A stretch of 64,000 bases of DNA from Capnocytophaga gingivalis ATCC 33624 (GCF_000174755.1 NZ_ACLQ01000010.1:171005-235004); one strand, 5' to 3'; counted from the stretch's first letter, positions 22,489 to 30,200 are shown. Notes: a model not told the origin generated them from the letters alone. Translations and numbers: made by a program.

Positions 22489-23588
22489 GGTTCTAAAAAT
22501 TTTAATCGTTTAGCTATTAATTCTACTATATCCACGGTTACGGCGTTGCCTATGAGCTTGTATCGTTGTGTCTTAGCAATTGGTTTTATTGCGCCGTTGT
22601 AGTCACCATATTGTGTCCAGTTGTCGGGAAAACCTTGCAATCGTTCGCATTCTATTTCTGTCAATCTACGCACACCATTAAGTAAGTTGTTTTCTTGAAA
22701 GGCGTTGCTCGATATGGTAGGGCAGATCTTCATGTCTGTACCTTTATTTTTACCTCGCGAACGTTGCTTTATAATAAAGTCAGAATTGTGTTTTGTTAGA
22801 GCGGGGCTTATTCCTTTAGAGTCAAAAACTCTATTTTGTTGATAGGGCTGCCTACCGTTGGATTCCTTAGACGGATTTAGTTGTATCACAGTCATATCAG
22901 AATGTAGACCTCCTGAGTGTCCTCCGCCTGTGAGGGTTGCTGCAACCTTGGGTATTATATAGGTGTCGTCAGGTCGCATTGCTCCACTTGCTTTGAGAGT
23001 TGTACTAATCGGGGCTTGTAATTGACTTTCCGTTTCTTTTGTAAAAGGGAAATCATTCTCTCCGATAGGAAATACTCCTGGGATACTTCTTCCTGCAAGA
23101 TGGCCGATAAAGTAGATCCGCTCGCGATTTTGGGGAAGTAGCCATTTTGTATTAAGCAATTGTTGTTCAAATCGGTAACCATCAATGTAGGCAAACGCTT
23201 TGATAATTGCCCAAAAGTCCGCGCCAGCATTTGAGGAGTAAGCTCCCTTAACATTTTCCCAGATAAAAATACTTGGTCGGACGTGAGTAATGAGGGCAAT
23301 TGCGTGCTGGATAAGGCTACTTTTGTTTCCTTTAAGTCCAGCACGCTTTCCAGCAAGGCTGAAATCTTGGCAAGGCGATCCGAAAGTGATAATGTCTGCT
23401 CCTGCAATGTCTGCGGGCTGAAGAGTGGTAATGTCTCCGATGTATTTGGCATGTGGAAAATTGTATTTATAGTTAGCAATAGCTTGTTTGTCGATCTCAC
23501 TAAAATAATGCTCTGTGAATTGGTAACCTGCCCGCTGGAAGCCCAGAGCAAAGCCCCCAATTCCGCTAAAAAGGTCAATAATTTTCAT
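22485..23588 (-). CDS. C5-cytosine DNA methyltransferase, orphan (367 aa)
   Basis: All key motifs are present: motif I FSGIGGF (7-13), motif IV GSPCQDFS with catalytic Cys near residue 73, motif VI ENVKG (~113), motif VIII QNRERIYFIG (~153), and motif X IGNAVTV near the C-terminus. The target-recognition region (~185-310) is of normal length. No restriction endonuclease gene lies nearby, so it more likely protects the element's own DNA or regulates it. It starts 2 bp after the primase gene stops. Confidence 0.92.
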   Translation of the reverse strand: MKIIDLFSGIGGFALGFQRAGYQFTEHYFSEIDKQAIANYKYNFPHAKYIGDITTLQPADIAGADIITFGSPCQDFSLAGKRAGLKGNKSSLIQHAIALITHVRPSIFIWENVKGAYSSNAGADFWAIIKAFAYIDGYRFEQQLLNTKWLLPQNRERIYFIGHLAGRSIPGVFPIGENDFPFTKETESQLQAPISTTLKASGAMRPDDTYIIPKVAATLTGGGHSGGLHSDMTVIQLNPSKESNGRQPYQQNRVFDSKGISPALTKHNSDFIIKQRSRGKNKGTDMKICPTISSNAFQENNLLNGVRRLTEIECERLQGFPDNWTQYGDYNGAIKPIAKTQRYKLIGNAVTVDIVELIAKRLKFLEP

Positions 23589-23590
23589 AC

Positions 23591-26428
23591 TTAAAAATCT
23601 ATTTCTTGACTTAGGTTATCGGTTATATGTGGAGCGGGAGGGGTTGAAGGTTGCGTAGGCTCTTCTATGGCGGGTATATCCCCCAGCTGCTTAGTGTCTA
23701 TATAGAAATGCTCTAAGGAATTGCCATTTTCGGTTTTGCGCTTAGCCTTCTGTAACTCCCATTTATGGATATTACAATACTCTTGTAGCTTCTTATACAC
23801 TTGGTAAGGGGTGTATTTGTTACCCAGCTCGCCGATTGCCTCTCGGACAAATTCAGGCTTGTTAATCCAGTGATTGAGTTTTGCCTCATCGGCGAAATAA
23901 TCATTGAGGAAGTTCAAGCAATTATCCCCAATAGAAAGCAATGCACGTCTGTTCTGCAAGGCTTCTAAAGGTGCCATAATAGGCTGGTCGCACGATAGGT
24001 AAAACTGCAAGCAGTTGAACAGAAAATTATAATCGGCATTCCATTCCTCCGCACTGTAATCACTATTCATTATATCACGCCCACCAAAGTCATCGGAAAT
24101 CTTTCGTGAAAACAGGTAATCATTCTTAGGAGTTTTGGCATGGTAATAGTCTCCGTTTTGGTAGAATAGCAAGCGGCGCACCAAGGAACTTTCCTCAAAG
24201 TCGGGAACGTAGTTAGTTGTAGCTGCCATTTTAGGGCTTCGCTCAAAGGGAATGTAATAGATCTTTCCTCCCTTGTGGTTGGCTTCAAAGTCCCCCGTTA
24301 CTTTATTGTAAAAGTCTCGGAAATCCTGATTGAAATTCATATCGTCCAAGAAAACCAACCGTGTTTTTTCGGTTACCTTATCGTAAGGGAACTTGTTATT
24401 GCCGAGTGTTTTCCCGTCAATGTATTTACTCTTTAGCATTTTGCGAATGCCATTGACCAAAAAAGACTTTGCCGTACCTCCGTAGGATCCCTTTACGCTG
24501 TTTCCTCCCTTGTAGTCAGTGCCTATTACGATAAAGCTCTCTGATTCTCGCTTGTGCTGGTGCAGCATATAGCCCACACAGTATATTTTATTCATCAGGT
24601 GCAATTCCTGTTCGTAGTTTTCGGCTTCGGTAAGGTTTTCGCTCGATATTCCAAAAGGGTTTAAGTCCTTATGTTCTTCGTTAGCGTCCTTTTCCCAATA
24701 GATACGGCTGGAATTAATCAATACTTTGAAATAATTGCTATCCTTATTAAGTATCTTGATACGTGTACGTCCCTGCTCATCGGTGTATTTCTCGAAAAAG
24801 GGCGTTAGTAGGGATATGTTATGGTTGATGATCTCATCTTTCCAAAATTGCACCTTGAGCGCTCCTGAATATTTGTAGGAAGCAATACTATCCTTCTGTA
24901 TCTTTATGGCTTCGTTGGCAAAGAAATACCACTGATACGAACGCCCGTAGTTAGTAATGTCTTTGTCAAATATAGGAAGCATTTTAAGGTGTGAAGGTTG
25001 GAAAGCTGCTGCCGAAAACACTCGGTTGCGCACCTGCTCATTATATACCTTGTTGTCAATCCATTCCAATACATATTTCTTAATATCTGTACTGAGTATT
25101 TTTTCTAATTTGCCCTGCTTGAGGCTGACAAATTCGCATTCGTCCTCCTTTTGCTCAGAATAGTTGGAAGCAAAGGTATAAAAGCCCTTGAGGTGTAGAA
25201 AGTGAATGATTTTAGTAGGATTGAACTGTACAGTACCCTTGTCAGAGAACGTCCAAAAACGGAAGTTAAGCGCCTGATTGAGCATTTTGGCGAAGATAGC
25301 TTGAAGAATCTCCTTGCCTGCATTCTTCTCACGGCGCAACCAGTCGGCAAAGTCTTTTTTCTTGGAATATTTAAGATCCTTGGGAAGCCAAACCAGCTTT
25401 ATATCTAAGAAGCTATCGGCTATTTGTACCGCTTGCTTAACCCCTGTTTCGTCCAAATCGGGTATGTAATAGATATTTTTGGCTATTTGGGAAAGCTCGT
25501 AATACTCTTGGCTATTGATTACCTCCGTTTCGGAGTTGAACCAAATGACATCATACCCCAGTGAGGCAATATTAATGCCGTCCGTACCTCCTGTGGCGAT
25601 GATTACCGTTTCCAACTTGAGAGCGTCCAATTGAGCCAAAAGATCCTTTTTTGTCTCACTATTTCTTGCTGTTTTCAGATCCTTGATAACTTGCTTTATG
25701 GTCTCATATTCTACCTTCTCAAAGAGCCGATCCCAGCCATATATGATACGTTTGCCGCTTTTATCCCCAACAAACGAATGTTTGTGTATAAAAGCGTCTC
25801 CTTTAGGGGCATAAGGTTGGTATATCTTTACATAATCTCCCTTGTCATAACCAAAAATAGGAAAATCAGCATTGGCAATAGTTGTTTTTTTGTATTTATT
25901 CCCTTTTTCATTAACTCCAACAGTCTGGTAGCTTTCTATTTCCTTAAAAACATATTCCTTTAAAAGCTCCTCTGTATAGAAAGGGAACAAGCGTTGTAGT
26001 AGTTTCTTGTTTTTGTAAGAAGAAGAAAAATTGACTTTCCAAAAACCTTCGTCCTCCTCTACATTAGAGGAAAATTCCACCGTGGGAGTTACCTTATTAC
26101 CCTCAGGAAGTGGCACCCCATATTGGCTACATAGTTTTTTCAGGGCTTCCCAAAAGGTACAATGATCACGCTTTACCACATAATCAATCGCATTCATACC
26201 TTTATTTTCTACCCCGAAATCTGTAAAGGTATAAGGGGCAGGGCCTTTATCACTTGTTTTTTGGTTAATATGGCAGGAACCAGTTTTATCCTCAGTACGT
26301 ACGGCAAAACCTTTGAGGCGTCCACGATTGCGCGCTATTTCAGAGGCAAATTCGTCTTCAAAAAACTGACGGCCATAATCGGTTGCATTCCAAAGTTCCT
26401 GTTTGAGTTGTTCTAAGTTGATGTCCAT
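23591..26428 (-). CDS. Primase-helicase (Toprim plus SF3-like ATPase), 945 aa
   Basis: N-terminal primase-like region (~1-115, with GFAVRTEDKTGSCHIN and FTDFGVENKGMNAIDYVV) but no clear zinc-binding cysteine set. Then a Toprim domain: ATGGTDGIN near 280 and IPDLDETG near 326. A C-terminal helicase domain follows with P-loop GSYGGTAKS (~646), Walker B VFLDDM (~694) and sensor AATTNY (~735). It is the element's replication initiator or primer-helicase. Common in Bacteroidota mobile elements and prophages. Confidence 0.88.
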   Translation of the reverse strand: MDINLEQLKQELWNATDYGRQFFEDEFASEIARNRGRLKGFAVRTEDKTGSCHINQKTSDKGPAPYTFTDFGVENKGMNAIDYVVKRDHCTFWEALKKLCSQYGVPLPEGNKVTPTVEFSSNVEEDEGFWKVNFSSSYKNKKLLQRLFPFYTEELLKEYVFKEIESYQTVGVNEKGNKYKKTTIANADFPIFGYDKGDYVKIYQPYAPKGDAFIHKHSFVGDKSGKRIIYGWDRLFEKVEYETIKQVIKDLKTARNSETKKDLLAQLDALKLETVIIATGGTDGINIASLGYDVIWFNSETEVINSQEYYELSQIAKNIYYIPDLDETGVKQAVQIADSFLDIKLVWLPKDLKYSKKKDFADWLRREKNAGKEILQAIFAKMLNQALNFRFWTFSDKGTVQFNPTKIIHFLHLKGFYTFASNYSEQKEDECEFVSLKQGKLEKILSTDIKKYVLEWIDNKVYNEQVRNRVFSAAAFQPSHLKMLPIFDKDITNYGRSYQWYFFANEAIKIQKDSIASYKYSGALKVQFWKDEIINHNISLLTPFFEKYTDEQGRTRIKILNKDSNYFKVLINSSRIYWEKDANEEHKDLNPFGISSENLTEAENYEQELHLMNKIYCVGYMLHQHKRESESFIVIGTDYKGGNSVKGSYGGTAKSFLVNGIRKMLKSKYIDGKTLGNNKFPYDKVTEKTRLVFLDDMNFNQDFRDFYNKVTGDFEANHKGGKIYYIPFERSPKMAATTNYVPDFEESSLVRRLLFYQNGDYYHAKTPKNDYLFSRKISDDFGGRDIMNSDYSAEEWNADYNFLFNCLQFYLSCDQPIMAPLEALQNRRALLSIGDNCLNFLNDYFADEAKLNHWINKPEFVREAIGELGNKYTPYQVYKKLQEYCNIHKWELQKAKRKTENGNSLEHFYIDTKQLGDIPAIEEPTQPSTPPAPHITDNLSQEIDF

Positions 26429-26445
26429 TGCTACCCGTTTTTAAT

Positions 26446-26506
26446 AGCCACTGAAAAAGAAAGCCGTGCCTATATTGCGCAGAAGAACACGGCTTTTCAG
26501 TAGCTA
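26446..26506. repeat. Long imperfect hairpin between early genes
   Basis: TAGC.ACTGAAAA and AGCCGTG on one side pair with CACGGCT and TTTCAGT.GCTA on the other, around a 19-nt loop (26469-26487) with a 4-nt bulge. It lies between the 105-residue gene and the primase gene. It could be an origin hairpin, an RNA-processing site or an attenuator. Confidence 0.6.
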
Positions 26507-26511
26507 ATGGA

Positions 26512-26829
26512 TTAGTGTTTATTGCAAAATATATTTATAAAATCATCTATGAAAAAAGCGGCTTTCACCAGTTGTAGACGCTCAAAATAACGCTCCAAGT
26601 CAGATTGTTTGTAAGAGAGATAACAGATATTATGAGATCCTACAATAAATAAAAACCAATCCTCAGGCATTTTCTGCTTTAAATCATCTAATACCTTGTA
26701 AGATTCAAAGATAAAAGAAAAATGCACCTGTGTTTTCACTATTCGCTGGGTGATATAGGTAATACCTTCTGTATTAGAGAGTATTTTCACCAATTCGTTT
26801 ATATGTTCTTGCATGTTATTCTGTATCAT
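26512..26829 (-). CDS. Hypothetical protein (105 aa)
   Basis: A mixed alpha/beta protein (MIQNNMQEHINELVKILSN ... FSFIFESYKVLDDLKQKMPE). A second possible start lies at 26814. It is the second gene of the early transcript. No family recognised. Confidence 0.55.
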   Translation of the reverse strand: MIQNNMQEHINELVKILSNTEGITYITQRIVKTQVHFSFIFESYKVLDDLKQKMPEDWFLFIVGSHNICYLSYKQSDLERYFERLQLVKAAFFIDDFINIFCNKH

Positions 26830-26880
26830 AAAACAATCTTATTAGTAAAAAAAGAATACAACTCCAGTAAAATATAGCTA

Positions 26881-27108
26881 TTAACATCTATCAATGTTTA
26901 TCAATTGGTCTATAGGAAGCTGTAATAATTCACTCAAAGCCAGTAAAAAGGAATAATGAGTAAGTTTTTCACTGTCTTTTTTGAGCCAATCCTTTATTGT
27001 GCGGTACTTTTCACTTGTTTTTAGGGACAAATTGGTGATAACAATATCATTAATCTTTTCCTTTATAGAAGGCTTTAGGGTAACTATTACTTTTTGCGAT
27101 TTTATCAT
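26881..27108 (-). CDS. Small basic protein (75 aa), first early gene, Cro-like position
   Basis: A basic, helical protein (KPSIKEKINDIVITNLSLKT ... LALSELLQLPIDQLINIDRC). It is the first gene leftward from the divergent promoter region, opposite the repressor, the place where phages carry a Cro or early regulator. A classical helix-turn-helix is not clear by eye. Confidence 0.55.
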   Translation of the reverse strand: MIKSQKVIVTLKPSIKEKINDIVITNLSLKTSEKYRTIKDWLKKDSEKLTHYSFLLALSELLQLPIDQLINIDRC

Positions 27109-27144
27109 TATTTTTTTCTTGTTTAATAAATATTACGTATTTTT

Positions 27145-27227
27145 GTACTTAATAACAGCACGTAATTAAGTACGTGTTTTATGTTTGTTTCGCGGGACAA
27201 ATTTACGAATAATATTTCAATTTGCAA
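27145..27227 (-). promoter_or_regulatory. Early leftward promoter and operator
   Basis: TTG (27227-27225), 19 bp, TAAATTTG (27205-27198) on the minus strand. Downstream of its start lies a 9-bp inverted repeat, GTACTTAAT (27145-27153) and ATTAAGTAC (27165-27173), and further ACGTA-type half sites (27134-27140). This is a likely binding site for the divergently encoded repressor. Confidence 0.7.
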
Positions 27228-27292
27228 TATAAAATATTCTTTTTCGCAATAAAATATTATTTTTAAATATATATTATTGAAAATTAATTACT

Positions 27293-27300
27293 TAAATTTG
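27293..27300 (+). promoter_or_regulatory. Repressor promoter (-7 element, near-leaderless)
   Basis: TAAATTTG ends 6 bp before the ATG of the XRE repressor gene (27307), so the transcript would start at or next to the start codon. The nearest TTG (27277-27279) is only 13 bp upstream, so the -33 contact is weak. Confidence 0.55.
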
Positions 27301-27306
27301 TCTATT

Positions 27307-27648
27307 ATGATTACTAAAGATAAAATATTAGAGAATATCTCAAAAATTCGTGTAAATAAAAAGATTACACAGAAGACTATTGCTGAATTTTTAGAGATAG
27401 AACAAGGGAGTTATAGTCTCTTAGAGAGAGGTGAGAGAGATTTAACTATTGACAGATTATTGCAAATAGCTATTTTTTTTAAAATGGATGTAGTGGATAT
27501 TATAACATATCCCAATAAGGGATCGTATAACAAAGAAAACGAAGAGGATATAAAAGCTATTTTGCAAATAGAACTCAAAAAAGATAAGAAGGATCAAGTA
27601 ATGAAACTTATCTTTGGGGATAACAGCTTAGAGATATTAAATAACTAA
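27307..27648 (+). CDS. XRE-family helix-turn-helix repressor (113 aa)
   Basis: A helix-turn-helix of Cro/CI type: KITQKTIAEFLEIEQGSYSL then LERGERDLTIDRLLQIAIFF (residues ~15-55). The short C-terminal part is helical, perhaps for dimerisation. The start is set at ATG 27307; ten extra codons upstream would cross the -7 element. Divergent from the early block and likely the lysogeny repressor. There is no protease domain of the CI/LexA type. Confidence 0.85.
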   Translation: MITKDKILENISKIRVNKKITQKTIAEFLEIEQGSYSLLERGERDLTIDRLLQIAIFFKMDVVDIITYPNKGSYNKENEEDIKAILQIELKKDKKDQVMKLIFGDNSLEILNN

Positions 27649-27649
27649 T

Positions 27650-28294
27650 ATGAAAAAAGCATCTATAAGTATAGTTTTATCAATAACAGCTATTATAATT
27701 TGTATTATTAACTTTTTTGTGTTTAATATAAGGGTTGCTCCCTATGAGTTTGATGTATATGGAGTATTAGTTGGTATTTTAGGTATATTAGTTACGTTTT
27801 TACTAGGCTGGCAGATATTTAGTGTATTTCAGATGAAAAAGGAAATAGACAAACTAAAAGCTGATATTTCCCAAGAAGTAGATACAGAAATAGAAAAACT
27901 TAGAGAAGATGTAAAAGAACATACAAATCAGATGGATGATGAACTTAGAAATTTAGTATCTGGATTAGGCTTTGAGTTCTATGGGACAATATTAACTGAT
28001 CATTATTTGAAAAATAGTGGGAGTTTTTCATTTTTTAGTAAGTTCAAAAATCTGATAATGTTTCTATTATATGCCAATAATGTTTCTTCTCCTTTATATG
28101 AGGAAAAGGTGGAACCTGTAGTAAAACTATATTTACGTAAATTAATTAAATTATGTAGAAAGCACAAATCTAAAATTAGGAATTTGGATCCTTTAATAAA
28201 GAAAGAATTATTGGAAAAAATTGATATATTCACAGAAGAAAATAAAAAAATAGATTTTTCTTTTCTGATAGCTACCTTAAATGGAACTATATAA
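27650..28294 (+). CDS. Membrane protein with coiled coil (214 aa)
   Basis: Two membrane helices (IVLSITAIIICIINFFVFNI and YGVLVGILGILVTFLLGW, residues ~6-65) precede a coiled coil (MKKEIDKLKADISQEVDTEI) and a helical, very AT-rich C-terminus. It starts 1 bp after the repressor stop, so it is expressed in the integrated state. That suggests a lysogenic-conversion role such as superinfection exclusion; this is inference. Confidence 0.65.
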   Translation: MKKASISIVLSITAIIICIINFFVFNIRVAPYEFDVYGVLVGILGILVTFLLGWQIFSVFQMKKEIDKLKADISQEVDTEIEKLREDVKEHTNQMDDELRNLVSGLGFEFYGTILTDHYLKNSGSFSFFSKFKNLIMFLLYANNVSSPLYEEKVEPVVKLYLRKLIKLCRKHKSKIRNLDPLIKKELLEKIDIFTEENKKIDFSFLIATLNGTI

Positions 28295-28344
28295 AAGCTA
28301 ATAAAAACAGAAAAAAAATAACGAATAGTATTTCCTATATTATT

Positions 28345-28380
28345 AATATTTAGTATTTTTGCTGTGTAATACTAAATATT
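28345..28380. promoter_or_regulatory. Promoter overlapped by a 13-bp perfect inverted repeat
   Basis: AATATTTAGTATT (28345-28357) and AATACTAAATATT (28368-28380) are perfect inverted copies around a 10-bp spacer. The -7 element TATTTTTG (28354-28361) lies inside. A protein bound here would cover the transcription start, so the next gene (28387) is probably repressed. Confidence 0.7.
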
Positions 28381-28386
28381 TAAGTT

Positions 28387-28899
28387 ATGTTTTTATCAAG
28401 TACATTATCCTTTTTGGATAGCTTTTCTATAGTTTCAGCAACAGTGGGAGTATCCCTAATAGTATCTTTTGAGTATTATAAAAGAAAAAGACTAAGCTAT
28501 GAGGATAAAGAGGTTATAAAAAAATTATTACAAACCCTTGATGTAAATAATTTTCAAGAAAACATCTATCAACAGAATGCTTGGTATGGTTATTCCTTGG
28601 AATCTATACAGAAAACAACAAGTTTTGTAAAGGAATCTGAAAGGATAAGTAATTTCATTGCGCAAAAGAAGTCTCGTAGAAGTGTAGAGAAGATCAGAAC
28701 GCTTTTGAAAGAATTTAACCAATTGGTTATAGAGAAGATGAATACAAAACGTACTTCCTATATATTGCCAAAGGAACCTGACAAGTATTCACAAAGTGAA
28801 GCGATCGCAATAGTACTCAATGAGAAGACAAAGAAGATCTTTCAGGAGCTCGAAAAGTTTGTATTCTATATAAAGAAGGAACACCAGCTTATTTTTTAG
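28387..28899 (+). CDS. Membrane-anchored helical protein (170 aa)
   Basis: One N-terminal membrane helix (FSIVSATVGVSLIVSFEYY) followed by basic residues and a helical cytoplasmic domain (ERISNFIAQKKSRRSVEKIR). ATG 7 bp after the operator palindrome. Last coding gene before the right end of the element. No family recognised; a host-interaction role is possible. Confidence 0.6.
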   Translation: MFLSSTLSFLDSFSIVSATVGVSLIVSFEYYKRKRLSYEDKEVIKKLLQTLDVNNFQENIYQQNAWYGYSLESIQKTTSFVKESERISNFIAQKKSRRSVEKIRTLLKEFNQLVIEKMNTKRTSYILPKEPDKYSQSEAIAIVLNEKTKKIFQELEKFVFYIKKEHQLIF

Positions 28900-28919
28900 A
28901 AACCAAGGCAATAAAATTT

Positions 28920-29105
28920 GGTTTCCAAAGTTTCCAAAGTCAAATAAGCGAAAATTTTTGGAAACCATTTTTAGAAACCACTTTACCCCCTTTTATTATA
29001 CCCTTTTCTCTCTTTATAATATATTGATATATAATAATATAGAGAGAAAGAATAAAGATAACAAACACGCTCTTTTCGCTATGGTTTCCAAAGTTTCCAA
29101 AAATA
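28920..29105. repeat. TTTGGAAAC iteron cluster, right
   Basis: GGTTTCCAAAG plus GTTTCCAAAG in tandem (28920-28939), TTTTTGGAAACC (28955-28966) with a degenerate AGAAACC copy, and GGTTTCCAAAGTTTCCAAAA (29083-29102). These match the left cluster at 2241-2449 but are mostly in inverted orientation. Confidence 0.7.
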
Positions 29106-29114
29106 TTAGAAGTT

Positions 29115-29285
29115 TGAAGGGGGTGTATAGGGGAAGCGAGGGGGCTGCGCCAAAGTCGTACCCTTCGGGGATCGTTTTAAAGCGGTATAGGGCTGCGCCC
29201 TATGGCTTTTTTTGGCAGCCAGAGGCTGCAACTGCGAACGGCTTTAAAACTGCGAAGGGAGGAGAAAAACCGCAATTTCTTTAAA
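29115..29285. other. GC-rich hairpin region near the right end
   Basis: A GC-rich stretch inside very AT-rich DNA, with stems such as ATAGGG/CCCTAT (near 29186-29201) and GCAGCC/GGCTGC (near 29214-29228). One frame is open through it, but its translation has low complexity and the frame starts inside the repeats, so I do not call a gene. Candidate structured RNA, origin or packaging signal. Confidence 0.4.
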
Positions 29286-29321
29286 TTTCAGTGATTTACA
29301 GAAACAACTAAAACAACGATA

Positions 29322-29342
29322 CTGTGTCAAATCTGTGTCAAA
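29322..29342. repeat. CTGTGTCAAA direct repeats, candidate integrase arm sites
   Basis: CTGTGTCAAA occurs at 29322-29331 and 29333-29342, 11 bp apart (one helical turn). The GTGTCA core is shared with the palindrome at 993-1010 near the left end. Confidence 0.55.
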
Positions 29343-29416
29343 AAACTTATATATAACTCAAATAGTCCATAAATAATATATTGATAATCACGGACAAAAA
29401 TTAAAAATAATGATCA

Positions 29417-29429
29417 ATCTTTGTCCCTT
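29417..29429. repeat. attR candidate (13-bp core)
   Basis: Identical to 913-925. Here the base before the repeat is A, so the etfB -7 element reads AATCTTTG instead of TATCTTTG, and the upstream promoter part is element DNA. No TTG lies at 17-23 bp upstream. Confidence 0.75.
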
Positions 29430-29444
29430 ATAAAAATTAGTTTC

Positions 29445-30188
29445 ATGAAAATATTAGTATGTGTCAATCAGGTGCCTGATACCACTTCTCAGATAAATTT
29501 CACCTCAGATCAAAGTGCTTTTGACCCTTCAGGGGTGCAGTTTGTCCTCAACCCCAGTGATGAAGCAGCGCTTATGCGAGCACTCCAGCTCAAGGAAGAG
29601 GTAGGCGCCGAGCTTACTTTAGTCCATGTAGGACTTTCCGATAGTGAGCCAGTGCTGCGCAAGGCCTTTGCTTTGGGTGCTGACCACATGCTCCGTATCG
29701 ATACTTTCCCTACGGATGGCTTTTTTGTAGCTGAGCAGTTGGCAGCTATTGCCCCTGAGTACGATGCCATTTTCTGCGGACGCGAATCCTTGGATTATAA
29801 TGGCGGTATGGTGGGCGGTATGCTTGCTGCACTCTTGGATTACGACTTTGTCGATGAGGTAACTGCCTTCTCTTTTGAGGGGGATAAGGCTGCCAAGATC
29901 ACCCGTATGACCGATGGCGGCAAGGAGCACTTGGAAGTTCCCTTACCTGTGGTAGTGGGCATCCAAAAGGAAATCGTCCCAGAAAGCGAAATTCGTATCC
30001 CCAGCATGAAGGGGATCATGATGGCGCGCAAGGCTCCCTTGGAGGTGATCCCCCCTGTGGAGGCTTCCTCCCAGCCGAAGATAACCGCCTTGGAAAAACC
30101 TCAGCCCAAAGCACCAGTCAAAATTATTGACCCGAACAACTTGGACGAACTTATCGACGAACTGCACAACAAAAGAAAACTATTCTAA
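29445..30188 (+). CDS. etfB: Electron transfer flavoprotein beta subunit
   Basis: MKILVCVNQVPDT, DEAALMRALQLKEE, and CGRESLDYNGG with LPVVVGIQ are EtfB hallmarks; the length (247 residues) is normal. Start at ATG 29445, 15 bp after the attR core. It forms a heterodimer with EtfA that passes electrons from acyl-CoA and other dehydrogenases to the quinone pool. Followed by etfA 12 bp later. Its promoter is altered by the integrated element. Confidence 0.93.
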   Translation: MKILVCVNQVPDTTSQINFTSDQSAFDPSGVQFVLNPSDEAALMRALQLKEEVGAELTLVHVGLSDSEPVLRKAFALGADHMLRIDTFPTDGFFVAEQLAAIAPEYDAIFCGRESLDYNGGMVGGMLAALLDYDFVDEVTAFSFEGDKAAKITRMTDGGKEHLEVPLPVVVGIQKEIVPESEIRIPSMKGIMMARKAPLEVIPPVEASSQPKITALEKPQPKAPVKIIDPNNLDELIDELHNKRKLF

Positions 30189-30200
30189 AACGACACCAAA

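Larger units (their letters stand above)
913..29429. mobile_element. Integrated element (candidate tailless, membrane-containing provirus), ~28.5 kb
   Basis: The element is bounded by an exact 13-bp direct repeat (913-925 and 29417-29429). A tyrosine integrase lies just inside the left end and a chromosomal operon (etfBA) starts right after the right end. Inside are a divergent repressor/early promoter region, a replication block and a long late block of small, mostly membrane-anchored proteins with muramidase-like and spanin-like genes. No tra/mob conjugation genes, terminase, portal, tail or tape-measure genes are visible. The boundaries rest on the repeat plus gene content. The virus interpretation is inference from architecture. 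Confidence 0.8.

Noticed and set aside
28958..29284. 108-codon open frame near attR
   Set aside because: It starts within the iteron repeats, crosses a GC-rich hairpin region and translates to low-complexity sequence. I treat it as non-coding but note the uncertainty.
913..29429. Element considered as an integrative conjugative element
   Set aside because: No relaxase, coupling protein or tra genes are recognisable, and the late block holds lysis-type and virion-type proteins instead.
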